DNA of 64,000 bases, taken from NCBI GenBank assembly GCA_002345575.1, contig DDVX01000019.1:82397-146396 (forward strand), in the 5' to 3' direction. This document shows positions 45,181 through 54,034 of the stretch, one piece after another. Numbering within the stretch: position 1 is the first letter of the stretch; each line of letters begins with the position of its first letter. A program made the position numbers and the translations under genes. The DNA is from Stutzerimonas stutzeri (GTDB lineage Bacteria > Pseudomonadota > Gammaproteobacteria > Pseudomonadales > Pseudomonadaceae). Below the pieces are notes generated by a model, which saw nothing but the letters and a program-made list of their open reading frames with translations, did not search any database and was not told where the DNA came from.

Positions 45181-45534
45181 TCATGTCTCCATCCGGCCCG
45201 CGGCAAGTCAGAGGTTGTGACAGTCCTGGGTCTCGGCGGTTCGGCTGGGGCGGGAAGTGCTTTTTGAGAGATATGTCTGAGATTTACAGTTGGCTGTTGA
45301 GCTGGTTTTCCCGGCGGCAGAGCTTCGTGGCTGAACCACTCCCAGGGCGATGGTGGTTTTGATTTTGTGGAAAAGAGTTCAGTCGCGAAGGGCTAATGCT
45401 CGATTTCCGGCTCGGAGTACAGGATCATTGCCTTTGTGCATGCCATTCGGCTCCAGCCTTTGCCCTATGCCTCGTTTAGGCATAGCCTTGACCGTATTGG
45501 AAAGCTCATGCGCATCAAGCAGTTGGAGAGCGAC
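45181..45534. other. Intergenic leader before moaA
   Basis: No convincing gene. It carries a perfect hairpin CTATGCCT-N5-AGGCATAG (45465-45485), 49 bp before the moaA start, with no T-run after it. The reading frame of moaA stays open back to about 45436 with no conserved extension. I could not fit a Moco riboswitch to this region. Confidence 0.5.
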
Positions 45535-46530
45535 ATGCCTGAATCACAGTTGGTCGACCCGTTCGGTCGACGCATTACCTATCTGAGACTGTCGGTTACG
45601 GATCGCTGCGACTTTCGCTGCACCTACTGCATGAGCGAGGACATGGTGTTCGCGCCGCGCGCGCAGATTCTGACTCTTGAGGAGCTGTATGCGGTCGCCG
45701 ACGCCTTTATCGGCCTGGGCGTCAAGCGTATTCGCGTGACCGGTGGCGAGCCGTTGGTACGCAAGGGGCTGCCTGAGCTGCTGGCGCGCCTCGGCGCCCG
45801 TGAAGAGCTGGAAGACCTGGCGATCACTACCAACGGTTCGCAATTGCCGACGCTGGCGCCGGTATTGAAAGCGGCTGGGGTCAAGCGACTGAACATCAGC
45901 CTCGACTCCTTGAAGCGTGAGCGCTTTGCCGAGCTGACTCGCCGCGACAAGCTCGACCAGGTGCTTGAAGGCATCGACGCCGCACGCAAGGTCGGCTTCC
46001 GTCGGATCAAGCTGAACAGCGTGATCCAGAAAGGCCGCAACGATGACGAAGTGCTGGATCTGGTGAATTTCGCTGTTGAACGCGGTCTGGATATCAGCTT
46101 TATCGAAGAAATGCCTCTGGGGAGCGTTTCCAGCCACCAGCGCGAAATCACCTTCTGCTCCAGCGACGAAGTGCGCGAGCGTATCGAGGTGGGCCACAAG
46201 CTGGTGCGCAGCAGCCACACCACCGGCGGCCCGTCACGTTACTGGCAGGTAGCGGGCAGCGAAACCCAGGTGGGCTTCATCTCGCCGCACAGCAACAACT
46301 TCTGCGGCAGCTGCAACCGGGTGCGCGTCACTGCCGAGGGCAAGCTTGTGCTCTGCCTTGGGCATGAAGGCGCATTGGACCTCAAGGGCCTGATGCGCCG
46401 TTATCCCGGCGACAGTGAGCGCCTGCGCGAGGCGCTGGTCGAAGCGCTGCAGCTCAAACCGGAAAAGCATGAATTCCGTACCGACGAGCAGGTCCAGGTG
46501 GTGCGCTTCATGAGCATGACCGGCGGCTGA
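45535..46530 (+). CDS. moaA: GTP 3',8-cyclase MoaA
   Basis: MoaA is the radical-SAM enzyme that starts molybdenum cofactor synthesis. The start ATG at 45535 (MPESQLVDPFGRRITYLRLS) has GGAG in front; an ATG at 45508 is possible. The product is 331 residues with the N-terminal cluster CDFRCTYC, the SAM-binding TGGEPLV, the C-terminal cluster NFCGSCNRVRVTAEGKLVLC and the essential C-terminal Gly-Gly. Confidence 0.95.
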   Translation: MPESQLVDPFGRRITYLRLSVTDRCDFRCTYCMSEDMVFAPRAQILTLEELYAVADAFIGLGVKRIRVTGGEPLVRKGLPELLARLGAREELEDLAITTNGSQLPTLAPVLKAAGVKRLNISLDSLKRERFAELTRRDKLDQVLEGIDAARKVGFRRIKLNSVIQKGRNDDEVLDLVNFAVERGLDISFIEEMPLGSVSSHQREITFCSSDEVRERIEVGHKLVRSSHTTGGPSRYWQVAGSETQVGFISPHSNNFCGSCNRVRVTAEGKLVLCLGHEGALDLKGLMRRYPGDSERLREALVEALQLKPEKHEFRTDEQVQVVRFMSMTGG

Positions 46531-46580
46531 TTCCGTGGCGGCGGGTGCGCCGCTGCTTTCGTAGGCGCGGGCTGCAGCTT

Positions 46581-46660
46581 TCCGTGGGAACGGGCCATGC
46601 CCGTGAAAGATTCCGCACCGGGTGTTGGCCCTCGTTCGCAGGCATGGCCTGCTCCTACGG
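46581..46660. repeat. Pair of REP-like hairpins
   Basis: ACGGGC-CAT-GCCCGT (46590-46604, in gtgggaacgggccatgcccg) and GCAGGC-ATG-GCCTGC (46638-46652, followed by tcctac). The first is base-for-base repeated at 51511-51532 and nearly so at 63881-63902. Confidence 0.8.
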
Positions 46661-46773
46661 AGCGGCTTGGTCAGCGTGATAAACTCCGCCGCTTTCACGC
46701 TGCCAGGAATCCCGATGTTCACGGCAACCCTGCTTGTTCATCTTCCCGCTGACTGCCACGGATAAGGCTTCGC

Positions 46774-49700
46774 ATGCGTCTGAAAAGCATCAAACTTGCC
46801 GGCTTCAAATCCTTCGTCGACCCCACCACAGTCAGCTTCCCAAGCAACATGTCGGCGGTGGTCGGGCCGAACGGCTGCGGTAAATCCAACATCATCGACG
46901 CCGTGCGTTGGGTGATGGGCGAGAGTTCAGCGAAGAACCTTCGTGGCGAGTCGATGACCGACGTCATCTTCAACGGCTCCAACACGCGCAAGCCGGTTAC
47001 CCAGGCCAGTATTGAGCTGATCTTCGACAACTCCGACGGCACGCTGACCGGCGAATACGCGGCCTTCGCGGAAATCTCCATCCGCCGCCGCGTCACCCGT
47101 GATTCGCAGAACACCTATTTCCTCAATGGTGTGAAATGCCGCCGCCGCGACATCACCGACATCTTCCTGGGCACTGGCCTTGGCCCGCGCAGCTACTCGA
47201 TCATCGAGCAGGGCATGATCTCCAAGCTCATCGAAGCCAGGCCCGAGGATCTGCGCAACTTTATCGAGGAAGCCGCCGGCATCTCCAAATATAAGGAGCG
47301 CCGTCGCGAAACCGAGAACCGCATCCGCCGCACTCATGAAAACCTGGAGCGCCTGACCGACTTGCGCGAAGAGCTGGAACGCCAGCTCGAACGTCTGCAT
47401 CGCCAGGCGCAGTCGGCGGAAAAATATCAGCAATACAAGGCCGAGGAGCGTCAGCTCAAAGCGCAGCTGTCAGCGCTGCGCTGGCAGTCATTGAACGAAC
47501 AGGTCGGCCAGCGCGAGCAGGTAATCGGCAATCAGGACGTCGCCTTCGAGGCGCTGGTGGCCGAGCAGCGCAATGCCGATGCCAGCATCGAGCGCCTGCG
47601 TGACGGCCACCACGAGTTATCCGAGCGCTTCAATCAGGTTCAGGGACGTTTCTATTCGGTGGGCGGCGATATCGCGCGGGTTGAGCAGAGCATCCAGCAT
47701 GGCCAGCAGCGTTTGCGGCAATTGCAGGACGATCTGCGCGAGGCCGAGCAGGCGCGTCTGGAGACCGAATCCCACCTGGGCCATGACCGCACCCTGCTGG
47801 CTACCCTCGGCGAAGAACTGGCGATGCTCGAACCCGAGCAGGAACTGGCCGGCGCGGCGGCTGAAGAAACCGCCGCACAGCTGGAGGAAGCCGAAACCGC
47901 CATGCAGCTCTGGCAGGAGCAGTGGGAGCGTTTCAATCAGCAGAGTGCCGAGCCGCGTCGCGCGTCCGAGGTGCAACAGTCACGCATCCAGCAGCTCGAA
48001 CAGAGCCTGGAACGTCTGGCCGAGCGTCAGCGGCGTCTGGAGGATGAACGCGCCTCGCTGGCCAGTGCCCCGGAAGATGCCGCGATGCTGGAAGTGGGCG
48101 AGCAGCTGGCGATCAGCGAGCTGAATCTGGAAGAGCTGGCCGCCGCTCAAGAACACACCGAACAACAGCTGGAACAACTGCGCGAGCAGCTGCAGGACGC
48201 CACTCGGGCGCAGCAGCAGGCGCAGGGTGAACTGCAGCGCCTGAACGGCCGCATCGTTTCGCTTGAGGCCTTGCAGCAGGCGGCGATGGACCCAGGCAAG
48301 GGCGTGTCCGAATGGTTGCGCGAACAACAGCTTGACCAGCGTCCGCGCCTGGCCGAAGGCCTTCGCGTCGAGCCGGGCTGGGAGCTAGCGGTGGAAACCG
48401 TGCTGAGCGCGGACCTGCAGGCGGTGCTGATGGACACCTTTGATGGCCTCGATATAAGCGGCTTCGAGCACGGCGATCTGCGTTTGGTTAGCGCATCGCC
48501 TGGCGAGCGTATTGCCGACTGTTTGCTGGACAAGGTTGATTCCGCCACTGACCTTTCACCTTGGCTGGGCCGGGTGCGGCCGGTGGAAACCCTCGAGCAG
48601 GCACTGGCCGGTCGTGCTGCGCTAGTCGATGGCGAAAGCCTGATCAGCCGTGACGGCTACTGGGTCGGTCGGCATTTCCTGCGGGTGCGACGTGCCGCCG
48701 AGGCCGAGTCCGGAATGCTGGCGCGCGGGCAGGAGCTGGAGCGTCTGCAGGCTGAGCGAGATGAGCGCGAAGCGGGCTTGGAGCTGCTGGAAGAACGCCT
48801 CGCTCAGCTCCGGGATGCACAGCGCCAACAAGAAGATAACCGCGAGCAGCAGCGCCGTCGCCAGCAGGACGAAGCCCGTCAGCAAGCTGAACTCAAGGCG
48901 ACGCTATCGGCCAGCCAGGCGCGGCTGGAACAGTTGAATCTGCGCCGTGGACGGCTTGATGAGGAGCTCGCCGAGCTTGCCGAGCAGCGCGCCCTGGAAA
49001 CCGAGCAACTGGCCGAGGCGCGGCTGCAGCTGCAGGACGCTCTCGAAGCCATGGCGCTGGACACCGATCAGCGAGAGACGTTGCTGGCGAGTCGCGATGG
49101 CCTGCGCGAAGGCCTCGATCGGGTGCGTCAGGAAGCGCGTCAGCACAAGGATCAGGCCCATCAACTGGCGGTGCGGGTCGGTTCGCTCAAGGCGCAGCAC
49201 GACTCGACCCGTCAGGCTCTTGAACGCCTTGAGCAGCAGTTCGAACGCGCCATCGAGCGCCGCGAACAACTGAACCTAAACCTGGAAGAGGGCGAGGCGC
49301 CGCTGGAAGAGCTGCGCATGAAACTTGAGGAGCTGCTCGAACGGCGCATGGGTGTGGAGGATGAGCTCAAGCTGGCCCGACTGGCGCTTGAAGATGCCGA
49401 CCGTGAACTGCGCGATGCGGAAAAACGACGGACCCAGGCGGAACAGCAGGCTCACCTGCTGCGTGGCCAGCTGGAACAGCAGCGCATGGAATGGCAGGCG
49501 CTGGATGTTCGACGCAAGGCGCTGCAGGACCAGCTGCACGAAGAGGGCTTCGATCTGCATGGCGTACTCGCAACCTTGCCAGATGGCGCAAGCGAGGCGG
49601 AATGGGCCGCCGAACTGGAGCGTCTGGACGGGCGTATCCAGCGCCTGGGGCCGATCAACCTGGCGGCCATTGATGAATATCAGCAGCAGTCCGAACGCAA

Positions 49701-50259
49701 ACGCTACTTGGACGCCCAGGATGCCGACCTCAGCGAAGCGCTGGAAACGCTGGAAAACGTCATCCGCAAGATCGACAAGGAGACCCGCAATCGCTTCAAG
49801 GAGACCTTCGATCAGATCAATGCCGGCCTGCAAGCGCTCTTCCCCAAGGTTTTCGGCGGCGGTAGTGCTTATCTGGAACTTACCGGGGAAGATTTACTCG
49901 ATACCGGGGTGGCGATCATGGCGCGTCCGCCGGGCAAGAAGAACAGCACCATTCATTTGCTGTCCGGCGGCGAGAAGGCGCTGACGGCATTGGCGCTGGT
50001 ATTCGCGATCTTTCAGCTCAACCCAGCCCCGTTCTGCATGCTCGACGAGGTGGATGCGCCGCTGGATGACGCCAACGTTGGTCGCTACGCACGTCTGGTC
50101 AAGGAAATGTCGCAAACCGTGCAGTTCATCTACATCACGCACAACAAGATCGCGATGGAAATGGCCGACCAGTTGATGGGTGTGACCATGCACGAACCAG
50201 GATGTTCGCGGTTGGTGGCCGTCGATGTCGAGCAGGCGGTGGCGCTTGTGGAAGCGTGA
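46774..50259 (+). CDS. smc: Chromosome partition protein SMC
   Basis: This 1161-residue condensin ATPase has an N-terminal Walker A (GPNGCGKSN) at about residues 32-40, a long coiled coil, a hinge near 500-640 (GWELAVETVLSADLQAVLMD), a returning coil and the C-terminal head with LSGGEKALTALALVF and Walker B FCMLDEVDAPLDD. The start MRLKSIKLAGFKSFVDPTTV is the family N-terminus. SMC organises and separates chromosomes. It heads the smc-zipA-ligA order seen in pseudomonads. Confidence 0.97.
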   Translation: MRLKSIKLAGFKSFVDPTTVSFPSNMSAVVGPNGCGKSNIIDAVRWVMGESSAKNLRGESMTDVIFNGSNTRKPVTQASIELIFDNSDGTLTGEYAAFAEISIRRRVTRDSQNTYFLNGVKCRRRDITDIFLGTGLGPRSYSIIEQGMISKLIEARPEDLRNFIEEAAGISKYKERRRETENRIRRTHENLERLTDLREELERQLERLHRQAQSAEKYQQYKAEERQLKAQLSALRWQSLNEQVGQREQVIGNQDVAFEALVAEQRNADASIERLRDGHHELSERFNQVQGRFYSVGGDIARVEQSIQHGQQRLRQLQDDLREAEQARLETESHLGHDRTLLATLGEELAMLEPEQELAGAAAEETAAQLEEAETAMQLWQEQWERFNQQSAEPRRASEVQQSRIQQLEQSLERLAERQRRLEDERASLASAPEDAAMLEVGEQLAISELNLEELAAAQEHTEQQLEQLREQLQDATRAQQQAQGELQRLNGRIVSLEALQQAAMDPGKGVSEWLREQQLDQRPRLAEGLRVEPGWELAVETVLSADLQAVLMDTFDGLDISGFEHGDLRLVSASPGERIADCLLDKVDSATDLSPWLGRVRPVETLEQALAGRAALVDGESLISRDGYWVGRHFLRVRRAAEAESGMLARGQELERLQAERDEREAGLELLEERLAQLRDAQRQQEDNREQQRRRQQDEARQQAELKATLSASQARLEQLNLRRGRLDEELAELAEQRALETEQLAEARLQLQDALEAMALDTDQRETLLASRDGLREGLDRVRQEARQHKDQAHQLAVRVGSLKAQHDSTRQALERLEQQFERAIERREQLNLNLEEGEAPLEELRMKLEELLERRMGVEDELKLARLALEDADRELRDAEKRRTQAEQQAHLLRGQLEQQRMEWQALDVRRKALQDQLHEEGFDLHGVLATLPDGASEAEWAAELERLDGRIQRLGPINLAAIDEYQQQSERKRYLDAQDADLSEALETLENVIRKIDKETRNRFKETFDQINAGLQALFPKVFGGGSAYLELTGEDLLDTGVAIMARPPGKKNSTIHLLSGGEKALTALALVFAIFQLNPAPFCMLDEVDAPLDDANVGRYARLVKEMSQTVQFIYITHNKIAMEMADQLMGVTMHEPGCSRLVAVDVEQAVALVEA

Positions 50260-50439
50260 GAACGTGCGGCTTTTGCCAGAAAGGGGTTGTAACGGCGGCC
50301 TATAAAAGTGAGGCGGCAGCGGTGCACATCTACCGTTCGTCGTGCTAGTTTAGAGCGCAATTTTTACGATGCGCAGATTGGCCTGTTCAGCGGCTGTGAA
50401 TCTGCGTCTTTATCATCGATTTCAGGGGTTTACGCATTA

Positions 50440-51258
50440 ATGGATATCGGTCTGCGCGAGTGGCTGATCGTCATCGGCATCATTGTCATCGCCGGCATTC
50501 TCTTCGATGGCTGGCGGCGGATGCGTGGCAGCAAGGGCAAGTTGCGATTCAAGCTGGATCGCAATATCGCCAGCAGCTTCCCCGAAGATGACACTAACAA
50601 CGAGCTGCTCGGCCCGCCGCGTGTCATCAATCGCAACAGCGAGCCTGGGCTGGATGAAGATGACCTGCCATCGATCAGCGCGCGGGATAACGGCAATCGC
50701 CGCACCAGCGAACCCCAGCAGGGCGACCTGCATTTCCCCGGTGACGAGCCGGTGCCGACGCTGCTCAATCCCGTTGCCGACGAAGATGGCGAGCCGCTGC
50801 GCGAGGAGCCTGAAGAGCTGCCGCCGGTTGAGGAGGTTCTGGTCATCAACGTTATCGCCCGTGATCCATCCGGCTTCCGAGGCCCGGCATTGCTGCAGAA
50901 CATTCTGGAAAGCGGTCTGCGTTTCGGTGAAATGGACATCTTCCATCGCCACGAAAGCATGGCCGGCAACGGCGAAGTACTGTTCTCCATGGCCAATGCG
51001 GTCAAGCCCGGCACTTTCGATCTGGACGACATCGACCATTTCACTACACCTGCGGTGAGCTTCTTCCTCGGCCTGCCAGGCCCGCGTCATCCCAAGCAGG
51101 CCTTCGACGTGATGGTCGCCGCTGCCCGCAAACTGTCTGCCGAGTTGAACGGCGAGCTGAAGGACGACCAACGCAGCGTCCTCACCGCACAAACCATCGA
51201 GCATTACCGCCAGCGCATCGTCGAATACGAGCGCCGCAAGATGACGGTCAAGCGTTAA
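50440..51258 (+). CDS. zipA: Cell division protein ZipA
   Basis: The start MDIGLREWLIVIGIIVIAGI puts the single membrane helix at the N-terminus, as in ZipA; the frame is open upstream but without family features. An acidic, Pro-rich linker follows, then the C-terminal FtsZ-binding domain (VLVINVIARDPSGFRGPALL to the end). Length 272 residues. It tethers FtsZ to the membrane. It lies between smc and ligA. Confidence 0.94.
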   Translation: MDIGLREWLIVIGIIVIAGILFDGWRRMRGSKGKLRFKLDRNIASSFPEDDTNNELLGPPRVINRNSEPGLDEDDLPSISARDNGNRRTSEPQQGDLHFPGDEPVPTLLNPVADEDGEPLREEPEELPPVEEVLVINVIARDPSGFRGPALLQNILESGLRFGEMDIFHRHESMAGNGEVLFSMANAVKPGTFDLDDIDHFTTPAVSFFLGLPGPRHPKQAFDVMVAAARKLSAELNGELKDDQRSVLTAQTIEHYRQRIVEYERRKMTVKR

Positions 51259-51293
51259 AAGCCGATAAGAGCGCTGGAGACTTCACGGCCCTT

Positions 51294-51367
51294 GTAGGGT
51301 GGATGTCGTTTTTTACATCCACCGTGACTCCGCTCGGTGGATCGGTGAAGCGTGATCCACCCTACGA
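51294..51367. repeat. Imperfect palindromic repeat (tagggtggat ... atccaccctac)
   Basis: The ends GTAGGGTGGAT and ATCCACCCTAC pair, with inner arms CATCCACC and GGTGGATC. A related fragment (gtaggctgggtcacgcttcaccgacccggc) is at 21468-21497. The 51259-51628 gap holds this plus REP units and no gene. Confidence 0.7.
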
Positions 51368-51379
51368 ACAAACGAGCTG

Positions 51380-51450
51380 TAGGGGCGGGCCACGCCCGCG
51401 AACAAGCCATACTCTGACGCGGAATCATTCGCGAGCATGGCTCGCTTGTA
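51380..51450. repeat. Pair of REP-like hairpins
   Basis: GCGGGC-CAC-GCCCGC (51385-51399) and GCGAGC-ATG-GCTCGC (51431-51445). Confidence 0.75.
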
Positions 51451-51510
51451 TCCTACGGTGTTGCGCGGCGGTATGCCGAGGGGACGTGACGCGACCGGCT
51501 AATCCCCTAT

Positions 51511-51534
51511 GTGGGAACGGGCCATGCCCGTGAA
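51511..51534. repeat. REP-like hairpin, identical core to 46585 unit
   Basis: gtgggaacgggccatgcccg with ACGGGC-CAT-GCCCGT stem. It lies about 95 bp before the ligA start and is open in the ligA frame, which can mislead start calling. Confidence 0.8.
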
Positions 51535-51628
51535 GCTGCTAATCCAGGTGCAGGTGCCCACACGCTGTAGCCAGCCTTCCAATCGGCTAGAATCCACACC
51601 CTTCATCACCTCGCTACGGCTCCGTCAT

Positions 51629-53992
51629 ATGCCTTCCGCCCAAACTGCTGCCGAGCGCATCGCTGAACTGCGCAGCGAAATCGACGCCCACAACTACCGC
51701 TACTACGTCCTCGACGAACCCAGCGTTCCCGATGCTGAATACGACCGCCTGTTCAATGAACTGAGAGCGCTGGAAGCCGAGCATCCCGAGTTGGTGACAC
51801 CCGAATCGCCCACCCAGCGTGTCGGCGGCGAGGCGCTGGCGGCGTTCGGTCAGGTGCGCCATGAAATTCCGATGCTCAGTCTCGGCAATGCCTTCGAGGA
51901 ACAGCACCTGCTCGACTTTGACCGCCGAGTGCGTGAAGGGCTGGATCTGCCAGCGGATGATCTGTTCGGCGATGGCGCGGAAGTTGACTACAGCTGCGAG
52001 CCCAAACTCGATGGCCTGGCGGTGAGCCTGCTTTACGAAAACGGCCATCTGGTGCGTGGCGCCACCCGTGGCGATGGCAGCACTGGTGAGGACATCAGCG
52101 CCAACGTGCGCACCGTGCGCAATATCCCGCTCAAGCTGCACGGGGCCGGCTGGCCGGCAGTGCTTGAAGTGCGTGGCGAAATCTACATGCCGAAGGCCGG
52201 CTTTGAGGCGCTCAATGCACGGCAGCTGGAAAGCGGCGCCAAGCCCTTCGCCAACCCACGCAACGCCGCAGCAGGCAGCCTGCGCCAGTTGGATTCGAAG
52301 ATCACCGCCAGCCGTCCGCTGGAGCTGTGCGCCTATGGCGTGGGCCGTAGCGACGGCGAATTGCCGGGTACCCATATCGGCATTCTCAACGCGCTAAAAG
52401 GCTGGGGCTTGCCCATCAGCCGCGAGCTGAAGCTGGCCAAGGGTGTTGCTGAATGCCGCGCCTACTACGATGCCATCGGTGCAAAACGCGATGCGCTGCC
52501 CTATGAAATCGACGGCGTGGTGTTCAAGGTCAATTCCGTGGAACAGCAGCGCGAACTGGGTTTTCGCGCCCGCGAACCGCGCTGGGCCATCGCTCACAAG
52601 TTTCCGGCGCGTGAAGAAATCACCGAACTGCTGGATGTGGAGTTCCAGGTTGGCCGCACCGGCGCTATCACCCCCGTGGCGCGGCTCAAACCGGTGCAGG
52701 TGGCGGGCGTTACTGTCTCCAACGCAACCCTGCACAACATGGATGAAGTCGCGCGCCTGGGCGTGATGATCGGCGACACCGTAATCGTGCGCCGCGCCGG
52801 CGACGTGATCCCGCAGATCCTCGGCCTCATCCCCGAACGCCGCCCCGCCGATGCCCGTGCCGTACAGGTGCCCGAGCAGTGCCCGGTGTGCGGTTCTGCA
52901 GTCGAGCGCACCCAACTGATCAAGCGCAGCAAGGGCCGCGAGTCGGTCAGCGAAGGGTCGATCTATCGCTGCGTCGGTCGCCTGGCCTGCCAGGCGCAAC
53001 TCAAGCAGGCAATCATCCACTTCGTATCGCGCCGCGCCATGGAGATCGATGGCCTGGGCGACAAGATTGTCGAGCAGCTGGTGGACAGGGGGCTGGTCAA
53101 TTCCCCGGCGGACCTCTACTGCCTGACCCATGAGCAGGTCATCGAGCTGGAAGGCTTTGCCGAGGTGTCCACCCGCAACCTGCTCAACGCCATCGACGCC
53201 AGCCGTAAGCCAACGCTGGCGCGTTTCGTCTATGCGCTGGGCATTCCCGATGTCGGTGAGGAAACCGCCAAGTTGCTGGCACGCGCACTGGGCTCTCTGG
53301 AGCGCATTGGTCGCGCACTACCGGATGTGCTCGTCTACCTGCCAGAAGTGGGCCTTGAAGTCGCCCATGAAATCCACAGCTTCTTCGAAGACGAGCACAA
53401 CCGCACGGTCATCGCCCAACTGCGCGAACGTGGCGTCGAGCTGCAGGAGGAGGGCGAGCTGCATCCCGAATTCGCTGCCTGCGCCACCCTGGCCGGCTTG
53501 ATCGACAAATTGAACATCCCCTTTATCGCCAGCACCGGCGCAAAACGCCTGGCGGATCGCTTCGGCAGCCTGGAAGCCATCATCGCCGCCGACTGGCTCG
53601 ACCTGCGTCAGGTCGAGCGCCTTACCGAAAAAGCCGCCCGTTCCCTGCGCGACTATTTCAATAACCCCGAAAACGCCACCCGCGCCCGCCTGATCGAAGC
53701 GCAACTGCGCGAATTCGGCATGCACTGGCAGAGCGAACGCAAGCAAGCCGCAGGCCTGCCACTCGCCGGCCAAACCTGGGTCCTGACCGGCACCCTCGAA
53801 ACCATGAGCCGCGACGAAGGCAAAGCCCGCCTCGAAGCCCTCGGCGCCAAGGTTGCGGGTTCCGTATCAGCCAAAACCAGCTGCGTGGTTGCGGGGCCGG
53901 GCGCCGGCTCGAAACTGACCAAGGCCAATGAGCTGGGGCTGACTGTGCTGGATGAAGAGGCGTTTTTGGAGCGGTTGGCGGGGTTGGAATGA
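51629..53992 (+). CDS. ligA: NAD+-dependent DNA ligase LigA
   Basis: The ATG at 51629 gives 787 residues. The adenylated Lys is K126 in CEPKLDGLAV. The domains follow in order: Ia (YRYYVLDEPSVPDAEYDRL), nucleotidyl transferase, OB fold, a four-Cys zinc finger (CPVCG ... C..C), helix-hairpin-helix (YALGIPDVGEETAKLLA) and C-terminal BRCT (LAGQTWVLTGTLETMSRDEG). A 40-codon upstream extension would be encoded by the REP unit and is rejected. Confidence 0.97.
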   Translation: MPSAQTAAERIAELRSEIDAHNYRYYVLDEPSVPDAEYDRLFNELRALEAEHPELVTPESPTQRVGGEALAAFGQVRHEIPMLSLGNAFEEQHLLDFDRRVREGLDLPADDLFGDGAEVDYSCEPKLDGLAVSLLYENGHLVRGATRGDGSTGEDISANVRTVRNIPLKLHGAGWPAVLEVRGEIYMPKAGFEALNARQLESGAKPFANPRNAAAGSLRQLDSKITASRPLELCAYGVGRSDGELPGTHIGILNALKGWGLPISRELKLAKGVAECRAYYDAIGAKRDALPYEIDGVVFKVNSVEQQRELGFRAREPRWAIAHKFPAREEITELLDVEFQVGRTGAITPVARLKPVQVAGVTVSNATLHNMDEVARLGVMIGDTVIVRRAGDVIPQILGLIPERRPADARAVQVPEQCPVCGSAVERTQLIKRSKGRESVSEGSIYRCVGRLACQAQLKQAIIHFVSRRAMEIDGLGDKIVEQLVDRGLVNSPADLYCLTHEQVIELEGFAEVSTRNLLNAIDASRKPTLARFVYALGIPDVGEETAKLLARALGSLERIGRALPDVLVYLPEVGLEVAHEIHSFFEDEHNRTVIAQLRERGVELQEEGELHPEFAACATLAGLIDKLNIPFIASTGAKRLADRFGSLEAIIAADWLDLRQVERLTEKAARSLRDYFNNPENATRARLIEAQLREFGMHWQSERKQAAGLPLAGQTWVLTGTLETMSRDEGKARLEALGAKVAGSVSAKTSCVVAGPGAGSKLTKANELGLTVLDEEAFLERLAGLE

Positions 53993-54034
53993 ACGGGATG
54001 ATTCATCTATAAGCGTAGAGACATGATTAAGTTT

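Noticed and set aside
45181..45534. Moco riboswitch upstream of moaA
   Set aside because: Only one simple hairpin was seen; I could not fit the multi-stem aptamer by eye.
50308..50439. N-terminal extension of zipA
   Set aside because: ZipA begins directly with its membrane helix; the extension is AT/GC-mixed upstream DNA with no family similarity.
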